The notes below the pieces were generated by a model. That model made no database searches. It was not told the DNA's origin and was given only the letters and a program-made list of their open reading frames with translations. A stretch of 42,741 nt of DNA, from NCBI RefSeq assembly GCF_050864855.1, contig NZ_JBOZWW010000047.1:1-42741 (forward strand). The letters are read 5' to 3'. The DNA is from Cardinium hertigii_C (GTDB lineage Bacteria; Bacteroidota; Bacteroidia; Cytophagales; Amoebophilaceae). This document shows positions 34,811 to 42,741 of this stretch, in pieces; position 1 is the first letter of the stretch, and each line of letters opens with the position of its first letter. A program made the position numbers and the translations under genes.

Positions 34811-35950
34811 ATGAGTAAAAAAGGGCGTGTATTAGTGGCTATGAGTGGTGGCATAGACAGTTCTGTAGCGGCTGTAATGTTGCATGAGCAAGGATACGAG
34901 GTAGTAGGCATTACCATGAAAACATGGAATTATGCAACTAGTGGTGGTAAAAAAAAAGAGACCGGCTGTTGTAGTTTAGACGCCATAAATGATGCCAGGA
35001 ATGTAGCGGTTGAATTGGGATTCCCTCATATTGTTTTAGATATAAGAGAGGCATTTGGTAGCTATGTAATTGACCATTTTAAAGCTGAATATTTGGCTGG
35101 TAGAACCCCCAATCCATGCGTATTGTGCAATACCCATATTAAATGGGACGCCCTTTTGCAGCGTGCCAATAAGTTAAATTGTGATTACTTGGCAACCGGT
35201 CATTATGCAAAAGTGCGCGCATCGGGAGGTCGTTATATTATTTCTAAGGGATTAGATGCTAAGAAAGACCAATCATATGCCCTATGGGGTGTTTCGCAAG
35301 AAAGTCTAAGTAGGACTTTACTTCCATTGGGTGGATATACAAAATCTTTTATTCGCGCATTTGCTGCTGAACGTGGTTTTACCGACTTGGTTCATAAGTC
35401 TGAATCATACGAAATATGCTTTATTCCCGATAATGATTATCGTGGATTCTTAAAACGACAGCTTCCTGGATTAGAAGAACGCGTTAAAGGTGGTACATTT
35501 ATATTGGAAGATGGTACCGTGGTCGGTCACCATGAAGGATATCCTTTTTATACCATTGGTCAGCGGAAAGGATTAAACATTGCTTTAGGCTATCCAGTAT
35601 ATGTAACAGCTATACACAAGGAGACGAATCAAATAGTGTTGGGTACCTTTGATCAGTTGCTTCGAGATGGTATGTATGTACACCAACTCAATTTATCTAA
35701 ATATATAGATGTGAAAGGTAAGAAGTTGGATACCTTTACTAAAGTTCGGTACAATGATCCTGGCACCCCTGCTGTGATTGAGCAGGTAGGTGATCAGATG
35801 CATGTATTTTTTGGTACCGGTGTACATGCCGTTACACCAGGCCAAGCTGCTGTTTTTTATGAAGAAGAAGATGTAATAGGAGGGGGATGGATTTTATCTG
35901 CTTTTCAAAAAAATAGGCCAATTCGATCATATACGCAACAGATAGAATGA
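34811..35950 (+). CDS. mnmA: tRNA-specific 2-thiouridylase MnmA
   Basis: Adds sulfur at U34 of tRNA-Lys, -Glu and -Gln. PP-loop SGGIDSS is at 12-18. The catalytic Cys pair is expected at Cys103 (NPCVLCN) and Cys203 (SYEICFIPDNDYR). Also DYLATGHYAKV, KDQSYALWGV and GQRKGLNI. Length 379 aa. It ends 4 nt from the convergent recQ stop. Confidence 0.96.
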   Translation: MSKKGRVLVAMSGGIDSSVAAVMLHEQGYEVVGITMKTWNYATSGGKKKETGCCSLDAINDARNVAVELGFPHIVLDIREAFGSYVIDHFKAEYLAGRTPNPCVLCNTHIKWDALLQRANKLNCDYLATGHYAKVRASGGRYIISKGLDAKKDQSYALWGVSQESLSRTLLPLGGYTKSFIRAFAAERGFTDLVHKSESYEICFIPDNDYRGFLKRQLPGLEERVKGGTFILEDGTVVGHHEGYPFYTIGQRKGLNIALGYPVYVTAIHKETNQIVLGTFDQLLRDGMYVHQLNLSKYIDVKGKKLDTFTKVRYNDPGTPAVIEQVGDQMHVFFGTGVHAVTPGQAAVFYEEEDVIGGGWILSAFQKNRPIRSYTQQIE

Positions 35951-35953
35951 AGC

Positions 35954-37882
35954 TTATCCATGTAGCGGCTTTGAAGGTTCATTGATTTGTAGTTGGCCAG
36001 GCTTTTGATAATATATTTCTTTTGCATCTAGCATTGCTCTTATAATATATAAAAGTTCTTTTTCTTTATTATAATCAACTGTTTCTATTATCTTTTTAAG
36101 GTCCTGTTTACCATTTCTAATGGCATCTATAACGTAATGGCGGCCTTCTAGCATCACTGTATGGTTTATAGCTTCGGTGCTCTTTTTTTTACAAATATCG
36201 CATTGGTTGCAAGTTGTTTCGGCTTCATCAAAATAATCTAATAATGTAGCCAAGCGGCACCATCGATCGTTGGTAACATATTGTATAACAGCTTCTATTT
36301 GTTGATAAGCTATTTTGTTTTTTTGCTCAATTTTATGAATAGGCAATGGTAATTCAGCAGCAAGGTAACGTGGTGTTAAGAAAGTAATTTGTGGACTGGC
36401 TGTTTGTGGAAGATATTCTAGAACTTTAAGTCGATGCAAGGCATGTAATTGATCTGCTACTTTGTATTCCGTAACCTGGATAAGCTGCGCTATTTTTTTT
36501 TCAATAATTTTACAATATGGTGTAAAAAGTGTACCACCGTAGAGCCTTAAAAGCGCTTTGATGCATAAGTCATAAACTGGATGACGCAGTTGAAACGCAT
36601 ACAATGTTTCCCTAGATAGCAAAAAACAGATCCTAGAAGGTTGGTAATAGGCTTCATTAAGTTGTATAAAACCCTCTGACTCTAATGCTTTGATGCCATA
36701 GTAGGCTTCTTTTGCGTATAGACCAGTTGTTTGTTTAAAATCTTCTAAATCAAAATCGTAGGTAACGAAAGCATGAGAGCCTACTGCGATTTTATAGTAA
36801 TTAACCAGATGTTGGTAAACTTTTCTAACCTGATCAATAGTAGGGTAACTTTCCTTCCACTTTTGTTTTAAATGTGCAATATCTTGTTCATCATACCAAA
36901 GAATAGCGTAGGCTGTAGCGTTATTTCGACCTGCTCTTCCTGCTTCTTGGCAATAAGCTTCTAAGGAAGCAGGTAGATCTAAATGCATTACTAAGGAAAC
37001 GTCTGCTTTATCAATTCCCATACCAAAAGCAGCTGTAGCCACTATGGTTCGTACTTTATTTTCGCTCCATAAAGCTTGTTTTGTAGCTCGATCAGCCGTC
37101 GTTAAACCAGCATGGTAAAATGCGCTCGTAATACCATTTTTTTGCAAAAAAGTAGCAATGGTTTCTGTTTTTTTACGTGTATTTACATAAATAATAGCTG
37201 GTCCAGTATTTTTTTGTAAGGCCTTGAGCAGTTGTATTTCTTTTTGATCTGTTTTGCGTACCCAGTAGACCAGATTGGGCCTATGAAAAGCTTGAGCAAA
37301 AAGAAGTGGATCGTTTAGTTGCAAACAATCTTGAATATCCTGTTTAACCCTTTTAGTGGCAGTAGCTGTAAAGGCTACTGTATTGACCTTTGGAATCGTT
37401 TCCTTAAAGTGGGCAATTTCTAAATAAGAGGGTCTAAAATCATATCCCCATTGTGAAATACAGTGGGCCTCATCTACTACTAAAGTGGTAATAGCCATAG
37501 TAGCCGCACGCAGTTTAAAGAGGTCAGTCTGCAAGCGTTCTGGGGATACATACAGTAATTTAACCGTACCATATACACAATTATCTAGCCTGCGTTCTAT
37601 TTCTAAACTAGACATGCCTGAAAAAATAGCTTCTGCATGAATACCTTTTTGCGCAAGTTGTGTTACTTGGTCTTTCATAAGCGCAATAAGTGGCGTAACC
37701 ACTAAGGTTAAGCCTTTTTTGCACAAGGCTGGTAATTGAAAACAAAGCGATTTTCCACTTCCAGTAGGTAAAAAAACCAATAGGTCTTTGCCATCTAAAA
37801 TACCTTTAATGACTGCTTCTTGGAAGGGTCTAAACGAAGCATAGCCCCAATGTTTTTTTAATAAATCATAAATTTTATCCAT
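35954..37882 (-). CDS. recQ: ATP-dependent DNA helicase RecQ
   Basis: 3'-5' helicase in recombination and fork repair, 642 residues. Walker A TGSGKS at 40-45, DEAH at 137-140, aromatic-rich loop CISQWGYDFRPSY, motif VI QEAGRAGRN. The zinc Cys cluster lies far towards the C-terminus (Cys542, Cys558, Cys561, Cys564), the layout of Bacteroidota RecQ forms rather than of E. coli. No HRDC domain is recognisable. A 10-bp inverted repeat lies upstream at 37913-37980. Confidence 0.93.
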   Translation of the reverse strand: MDKIYDLLKKHWGYASFRPFQEAVIKGILDGKDLLVFLPTGSGKSLCFQLPALCKKGLTLVVTPLIALMKDQVTQLAQKGIHAEAIFSGMSSLEIERRLDNCVYGTVKLLYVSPERLQTDLFKLRAATMAITTLVVDEAHCISQWGYDFRPSYLEIAHFKETIPKVNTVAFTATATKRVKQDIQDCLQLNDPLLFAQAFHRPNLVYWVRKTDQKEIQLLKALQKNTGPAIIYVNTRKKTETIATFLQKNGITSAFYHAGLTTADRATKQALWSENKVRTIVATAAFGMGIDKADVSLVMHLDLPASLEAYCQEAGRAGRNNATAYAILWYDEQDIAHLKQKWKESYPTIDQVRKVYQHLVNYYKIAVGSHAFVTYDFDLEDFKQTTGLYAKEAYYGIKALESEGFIQLNEAYYQPSRICFLLSRETLYAFQLRHPVYDLCIKALLRLYGGTLFTPYCKIIEKKIAQLIQVTEYKVADQLHALHRLKVLEYLPQTASPQITFLTPRYLAAELPLPIHKIEQKNKIAYQQIEAVIQYVTNDRWCRLATLLDYFDEAETTCNQCDICKKKSTEAINHTVMLEGRHYVIDAIRNGKQDLKKIIETVDYNKEKELLYIIRAMLDAKEIYYQKPGQLQINEPSKPLHG

Positions 37883-37912
37883 GGATGGATGGGAGCTTTA
37901 TACTGTTTTGAA

Positions 37913-37980
37913 AGCAGGTGACTAAAGAATAAAGCAGATGGCAATGGGAAATATTTGTATAGATTGAAATGTCACCTGCT
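37913..37980. promoter_or_regulatory. Inverted repeat upstream of recQ
   Basis: AGCAGGTGAC (37913-37922) and GTCACCTGCT (37971-37980) are perfect reverse complements separated by 48 nt, starting 31 nt before the recQ start codon. Could be a pair of operator half-sites or a long hairpin in the leader. No known regulator site is recognised. Confidence 0.4.
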
Positions 37981-38044
37981 GACATACCATGCAACCCTTA
38001 CAATGCGCAAAAAATATACCAATAACACACTATAGATAAATCTG

Positions 38045-39010
38045 TTAATATAGGTTATGTATATTGGTGTAAAAATTATCTATAATTTTAAGATAGGTGC
38101 TTAGTAATTTGATGTCATCTGTGTTTTTTAATTCTAGTTGGTATAAAATATCATTTAATTTTTTAATACCATCAGGTAATGTTTCTAGTAAATCTTTATA
38201 GCTTAAACTATAGGGATCATTTGCCAATTGATCAAGCAGCTCTAAGCTTTTTGCAATAGCTTTTTTGTTTTTTTGATAGGTATATGACTTAACCTCATTT
38301 AGTAGCTTATTGGTCTTTTTGTCTTGCTTAATCGATTCCCATAGTTCTTGACCCGTTTTATGCCCGTCTTTTTTCCATTTTAGCAGATAACATTTAAGCT
38401 TTTTTAGCTTATTATGCAGCATGTAATTCTTTTCTGGCTTATTGCGTATAAAATATAGACACTCTTGGTATGCTAGTATGGTCTTAGTAAGCTTAATGGT
38501 TTCTGGGTTATCATATTTTTCTGCTATACAAGTTTTAAATGCTTGCATTAGCGTAGTATTAGCTTGTAGCTTTTTCATTGCATTGCTTAACGCTTTTTCA
38601 TTTTCTTTTGTAGGCGCTTTGAACAGTTTTCCAAGACAATCATAGTAGCTTTCCAGAAGGGTAGTATTCATTTTGTGGTCTTGTTGTAGCTTTTTTATTA
38701 TTTTTTCTTCTATCTCTTCCTTAAAAAATGTGTTCCAAAGCGCATCTGGTTTTTCTTCTGCATCAGTTGTGCACCATTTCTCCGTTCTATCTTCTAAATC
38801 TTTTCTAAAATCACTAATCTCATCAGGTGATGCTGGCATAGAAATTGTTTTTTCGAATGATTCTATTTTACTTAGCTTAAAGTGGTTCTGCGTATAGTAC
38901 CCTTCTTCTTCTTGACTCATGTATTGATTGTTACAGGTAGATCCATAGAAAAGAAGCAGTGCAAGCGTATGACTAGGATATTTTCTTAAATTCATTTTTT
39001 TAAAATACAT
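38045..39010 (-). CDS. Hypothetical helical lipoprotein, 321 aa
   Basis: I do not recognise a family. The N-terminus has a hydrophobic run (SHTLALLLFYGSTC) with Cys26 as likely lipidated residue, although GSTC is a poor lipobox. Translation may start at Met6. The remainder is charged, Lys/Glu-rich and strongly helical (for example NEKALSNAMKKLQANTTLMQ). No enzyme motif is seen. It may be an envelope-anchored helical protein specific to this lineage. Confidence 0.65.
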   Translation of the reverse strand: MYFKKMNLRKYPSHTLALLLFYGSTCNNQYMSQEEEGYYTQNHFKLSKIESFEKTISMPASPDEISDFRKDLEDRTEKWCTTDAEEKPDALWNTFFKEEIEEKIIKKLQQDHKMNTTLLESYYDCLGKLFKAPTKENEKALSNAMKKLQANTTLMQAFKTCIAEKYDNPETIKLTKTILAYQECLYFIRNKPEKNYMLHNKLKKLKCYLLKWKKDGHKTGQELWESIKQDKKTNKLLNEVKSYTYQKNKKAIAKSLELLDQLANDPYSLSYKDLLETLPDGIKKLNDILYQLELKNTDDIKLLSTYLKIIDNFYTNIHNLY

Positions 39011-39238
39011 TATAGCTGTTTGAAAGGATTGACTATATTAACCTATAGTATAGCGCCCATTGAGGACTTGGCCAAGATAGTTTTTTATCTCTTTTTTTCC
39101 TACTGCTAGCTTTTTATTTTTATGAATAGCTTGATTCCCTGTTAACCTGTTTGCTATTTTGTTTGGTCAACTGCTTTTTTTGTTGTAAAATTATACATTT
39201 AACCAACAAGTTATTTTTCTAATTAGCCTAATATTTTG

Positions 39239-40093
39239 ATGGATATGGTGGTAATACGATATGTAAAGAAGTTTTTTTTCTGTTGCCTAGCCAGTACTTT
39301 TTTAATTGGTTTACATGCTAAAGCTGCTGGTACAGTGGCCCCCCCTTTTCTCCTAGGCGAACGATTAGAGTATCAAGTTTCTTACAGTTTTATCCCTGCG
39401 GGTACCGCTACTATGTATGTAGATGAGCAGTTGCATAACCTAAATGGACACCTTTGCTATAAGATTCAAGTAAAGGGTGTCTCTAATCCTGCATTGGCTG
39501 TTTTAGGTTATAAGTTGTTGGATACATGGGAAAGTTATTTAGAGGCTGATCTCTCCAATCTATTGCGGCCACATAGATGTGTCACCCATCTGCAAGAAAA
39601 TGGCTATGTAAGACAAGAGCAAATTGATTTTGATTACGCATCCAATCAAGCTAGGGTAGAAGTGGCTGAAAGTAGCCACAATATGGAATCTGAAGTTACC
39701 TATCATCCCCTCTCTAGTGTTCAAAACATCAAAGACTTAATCAGTGGCTATTATGCGTTGCGTTCTATCGATTCCACAAAACTAAAACCAGGTGATAAGC
39801 TTATGGTCAGTGTTTTGTATGATCAACAAATCTATAAAGATGTTGAGGTTCTATTTCTTGGAAGAAAAAAGATTGAAACTAAGTTGGGCAAAACATCCGC
39901 ATTGGTGTTTGCACCCTTGGTGCCTGTTGAGGATAGTATATTTTCTGGAGAGCGCCCAGTAGAAGCATATATTTCAGACGATGTCAACAAAGTTCCTCTA
40001 AAATTAAAAGTTAATCTAGCAGTAGGTTCGGTAGAAATAGCACTCACGGACTGCAAAGGTCTTAAAGAACAGATTCATTTTCAAAAACCTTAA
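39239..40093 (+). CDS. DUF3108 domain periplasmic protein
   Basis: 284 residues from the ATG at 39239 (a TTG directly before is less likely). Signal peptide core FFFCCLASTFLIGL ends near AKAAG. The pattern fits DUF3108: FLLGERLEYQVSYSFIPAGT, then LDTWESYLEADLSNLLRP, then LKPGDKLMVSVLYDQQIYKD and a C-terminal VPLKLKVNLAVGSVEIALTD. Function of the domain is not established; a secreted beta-sheet protein is likely. gatA follows after 27 nt. Confidence 0.8.
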   Translation: MDMVVIRYVKKFFFCCLASTFLIGLHAKAAGTVAPPFLLGERLEYQVSYSFIPAGTATMYVDEQLHNLNGHLCYKIQVKGVSNPALAVLGYKLLDTWESYLEADLSNLLRPHRCVTHLQENGYVRQEQIDFDYASNQARVEVAESSHNMESEVTYHPLSSVQNIKDLISGYYALRSIDSTKLKPGDKLMVSVLYDQQIYKDVEVLFLGRKKIETKLGKTSALVFAPLVPVEDSIFSGERPVEAYISDDVNKVPLKLKVNLAVGSVEIALTDCKGLKEQIHFQKP

Positions 40094-40120
40094 TTTTTAT
40101 TTTTATAATTTTGTCTTTCT

Positions 40121-41551
40121 ATGCCCCATTTTGCCTATTCTTTTAGCCTACTTCAGTTGCTATTTGCATCAAAAAAAGTTACTACTATCGAAGTAGTTGA
40201 TCAGCTCTTGCAGCATATTGAAACACAAAAAAACTTAAATGCCTTTGTAAATGTTTATGATCAGGAGATCAGAGAAAATGCTGTTTTAGTTAATCAAAAA
40301 ATAGAACAAAATAAAGGAGGTCCTTTGGCAGGGATGGTGGTAGGATTAAAAGATATGATTGCTTACAAAGATCATCCATTGCAGGCTGGTAGTAAAATTT
40401 TGACCAATTATATTGCGCCATTTCATGCAACCGTTACAGAGCGGCTTTTGGCAGCTGACGCATTGATTATCGGCCATCAAAATTGTGATGAATTTGGTAT
40501 GGGCTCTTCTTCAGAAAATGGTTATTTTGGTACCGTACTAAATCCTTTAGATCAAACAAGAGTTGCCGGTGGTTCTTCAGGTGGCTCTGCAGCAGCGGTA
40601 AAGGCAAAAATGTGCCATGTTTCGATTGGAACGGATACAGGTGGGTCGGTTAGACAACCTGCTGCATTTTGTGGCCTTGTAGGTCTGAAACCTTCTTATG
40701 GTAGAATTTCTAGACATGGTCTAGTTGCCTATGCTTCTTCCTTTGATACAGCTGGTATTTTAGCCCATACAGTAGAAGATTGTGCAAGTGTGCTGGAGGT
40801 AATAGCTGGACCTGACGCATTTGATAGTACGGCATCGGCTAAAGAAGTGCCCTGTTATACTAATGGATTGCATCATTCAGCCCGTTATAAAGTAGCCTGT
40901 TTAGAAGAAACACTTAGCCATGGAGGGTTACAACCAGAAATTAAAGATCATACATTACATGGGCTAGAACTGTTGAAAAAAGCGGGACACCAAATAGACA
41001 ATGTCCATTTTGAATTGCTCAAATATGCCCTGCCAACCTATTATATATTGGTCAATGCAGAAGCAAGTACGAACCTTGCTCGTTTTGATGGTATTCGTTA
41101 CGGCTACCGAAGTAGTGATGCTACAACATTGGAAGAGGTCTATATTAAAACTAGAACAAAGGGTTTTGCTAAGGAGGTAAAAAAGCGCATTATGCTCGGA
41201 TCATTTGTGCTCAGTGCATCGCAATGTGAAACACACTACATTAAAGCACTAAAAGTACGTAACATGATTAAAAAAGCCATGCAAGACATCTTGAGCCAGT
41301 ATGATTTTATCATACTGCCTACTACTACCACTACTGCTTTTAAGGTAAATAGCTTTGTCAGTGATCCTTTATCCATGTATTGGAGCGATCTCTATACGGT
41401 ATTGGCATCAGTAGCTGGCCTACCAGCTATTTCTTTACCAAATGGAGTAGATCAAAAAGATTTGCCCATTGGTATCCAAGTGATTGGTAATTATTTTGAA
41501 GAAGCCAAGCTACTTACCTTTGCAAGCCACTTTGAATCTATTGTAAAATAG
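40121..41551 (+). CDS. gatA: Aspartyl/glutamyl-tRNA amidotransferase subunit A
   Basis: GatA frees ammonia from glutamine for conversion of Glu-tRNA(Gln) to Gln-tRNA(Gln). 476 residues of the amidase-signature family. Predicted catalytic residues by alignment from memory: Lys77 (VGLKDM), Ser152 (GGSSGGS), Ser176 (GTDTGGSVRQP). The partner genes gatB and gatC are not nearby, so the complex is encoded at separate sites. Cytoplasmic. Confidence 0.96.
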   Translation: MPHFAYSFSLLQLLFASKKVTTIEVVDQLLQHIETQKNLNAFVNVYDQEIRENAVLVNQKIEQNKGGPLAGMVVGLKDMIAYKDHPLQAGSKILTNYIAPFHATVTERLLAADALIIGHQNCDEFGMGSSSENGYFGTVLNPLDQTRVAGGSSGGSAAAVKAKMCHVSIGTDTGGSVRQPAAFCGLVGLKPSYGRISRHGLVAYASSFDTAGILAHTVEDCASVLEVIAGPDAFDSTASAKEVPCYTNGLHHSARYKVACLEETLSHGGLQPEIKDHTLHGLELLKKAGHQIDNVHFELLKYALPTYYILVNAEASTNLARFDGIRYGYRSSDATTLEEVYIKTRTKGFAKEVKKRIMLGSFVLSASQCETHYIKALKVRNMIKKAMQDILSQYDFIILPTTTTTAFKVNSFVSDPLSMYWSDLYTVLASVAGLPAISLPNGVDQKDLPIGIQVIGNYFEEAKLLTFASHFESIVK

Positions 41552-41611
41552 GTATAAAACCTATTCTGTACAGTTGCTGTAAAAAGTAAAATTTTAAATA
41601 AATGGTATTGT

Positions 41612-42046
41612 ATGCAAGTTCAAATTGTTAACCACTCACACCATCCATTGCCTGCTTATGCTACATTAGGGGCTAGCGGAATGGATTTGCGTGCTTTTAT
41701 TGATCTTCCCATTACATTGGCTCCTGGACAAAGGAAGCTGATTTCTACCGGTATTTCTATTGCTTTACCACAAGGCTATGAAGCGCAAATAAGGCCACGT
41801 AGCGGCTTGGCATTGCACCATGGTATTACAGTCTTAAATAGTCCCGGAACAATTGATGAAGACTATAGAGGCGAAATAAAAATATTGCTTATGAATTGCG
41901 CTGATCAACCCTTTGTTGTACAAGATGGGGATAGAATTGCTCAGTTAGTGGTGGCCAAATATGAATCGATTCGTTGGACCGTGGTACCGATGCTAAACCA
42001 AACCGATAGGGGATCCGGGGGCCATGGCAGCACCGGTAGAAACTAG
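41612..42046 (+). CDS. dut: Deoxyuridine 5'-triphosphate nucleotidohydrolase (dUTPase)
   Basis: Splits dUTP to dUMP and pyrophosphate. 144 residues, trimeric type, with all motifs: ASGMDLRAF, RPRSGLALHHGI, GTIDEDYRGEIKILLMN, GDRIAQLVV and the C-terminal RGSGGHGSTG. Its stop (42044-42046) overlaps the stop of the convergent dus gene inside a CTAG. Confidence 0.97.
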   Translation: MQVQIVNHSHHPLPAYATLGASGMDLRAFIDLPITLAPGQRKLISTGISIALPQGYEAQIRPRSGLALHHGITVLNSPGTIDEDYRGEIKILLMNCADQPFVVQDGDRIAQLVVAKYESIRWTVVPMLNQTDRGSGGHGSTGRN

Positions 42047-42741
42047 TCTCCATCAGATCCTTTTTGCATGATTTCATCTAATAGGTCAGTTATAGTCCTA
42101 TAATCATTAGCAGTTACTAAGCTAGACCGATACGCTTTTATCCCAGTCATACCCCGGAAATAATTGGCATAGTGGCGCCTCATTTCTAATATGCCTGTTC
42201 GCTCTCCCTTCCACGCTATAGCATGGGTCAAATGTTTTTTTACAGTTTCAATCCGTTCTACTAGGGTGGGAGGAGGGAGGAGGTTACCTGTTGCATGATA
42301 ATGTTTGATTTCTCTAAAAATCCAAGGATAGCCAATGCTGGCACGCCCAATCATAATACCATCTACCCCATATTTATCTTTATAAGCAACCGCTTTAGTA
42401 GGACTGTCAATATCCCCGTTTCCAAAAATAGGAATATGAATGGTCGGATCTGCTTTTACGGCTCCAATATAGCTCCAGTCTGCTAAGCCTTTATACATTT
42501 GTTGTCGGGTCCTGCCATGAATGGTTACAGCCTGTACGCCAACATCTTGAAGACGTTGCACTACTTCTAAAATTTTAATCGATTGATGGTCCCATCCTAA
42601 TCGCGTTTTGACCGTAACAGGAATGGAGACTTGTTTAACGATTTCTGCAGCCATCGCCTGCATTTTAGGAAGATCTAAGAGAATACCAGCACCTGCTCCT
42701 TTACACGCTACTTGCTTAACAGGACAACCATAGTTGATGTC
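42043..42741 (-). CDS. dus: tRNA-dihydrouridine synthase, DusB-like (5' end outside window)
   Basis: FMN enzyme that reduces uridines in the D loop of tRNA. The frame is open to the window edge, so the N-terminal part is missing. Visible: DINYGCPVKQVACKGAGAGI with the catalytic Cys, VTVKTRLGWD, AVTIHGRTRQQMYKGLADWS, IPIFGNGDIDSP and GIMIGRASIGYPWIF. The C-terminal helical domain (EMRRHYANYFRGMTGIKAYR) is typical of DusB-like forms. Convergent with dut, overlapping by 4 nt. Confidence 0.93.
   Translation of the reverse strand, partial: DINYGCPVKQVACKGAGAGILLDLPKMQAMAAEIVKQVSIPVTVKTRLGWDHQSIKILEVVQRLQDVGVQAVTIHGRTRQQMYKGLADWSYIGAVKADPTIHIPIFGNGDIDSPTKAVAYKDKYGVDGIMIGRASIGYPWIFREIKHYHATGNLLPPPTLVERIETVKKHLTHAIAWKGERTGILEMRRHYANYFRGMTGIKAYRSSLVTANDYRTITDLLDEIMQKGSDGD

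Overview
The window looks like part of the chromosome of a host-restricted Bacteroidota endosymbiont. The family is probably Amoebophilaceae and the closest match from memory is Candidatus Cardinium hertigii; no database search was run. The reasons are: AT-rich DNA, a Bacteroidota gene order (tRNA-Tyr, -Gly, -Thr, tuf, tRNA-Trp, secE, nusG, rplK, rplA, rplJ, rplL, rpoB, rpoC), long RpoB and RpoC of Bacteroidota type, promoters of the TTTG-N19/20-TAnnTTTG kind, no Shine-Dalgarno sequences, ankyrin-repeat proteins, and heavy insertion-sequence debris.

Layout. 1-532: 3' end of a 23S rRNA gene, a 5S rRNA gene and a terminator. 873-2150: a decaying ankyrin-repeat lipoprotein gene. 2321-3502: tRNA-Arg and a secreted, probably barrel-forming surface protein with 19-residue tandem repeats behind a textbook Bacteroidota promoter. 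3574-16865: four tRNAs, tuf, secE, nusG, four ribosomal protein genes, rpoB and rpoC. 16866-24017: an accessory region holding a MITE-like element, an AmiD-like amidase, two unrecognised ORFs, a second ankyrin protein, an intact IS5-family element, and relics of IS5-, IS982- and IS3-type elements with the 3' end of a group II intron.

24053-42741: core genes again, interrupted by short IS-end relics. They comprise a SPOR-domain protein, atpD, an envelope-folding set (Skp/OmpH and two SurA/PpiC-like proteins), ComF, an M16 peptidase homologue lacking its zinc motif, rplM-rpsI-rpsB-tsf, mnmA, recQ, an unknown lipoprotein, a DUF3108 protein, gatA, dut and the 3' part of a dus gene.

How it fits together. 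Most genes supply transcription, translation and envelope assembly. The accessory region is where host-interaction genes (ankyrin proteins, amidase) sit among transposon scars. The best observations are the group II intron domain V relic fused to IS982 and IS3 fragments, the matching terminal repeats that link a 157-bp MITE-like element to a dead IS5-type transposase, and the frameshifted ankyrin gene. I found no CRISPR array and no convincing new defence or secretion system.
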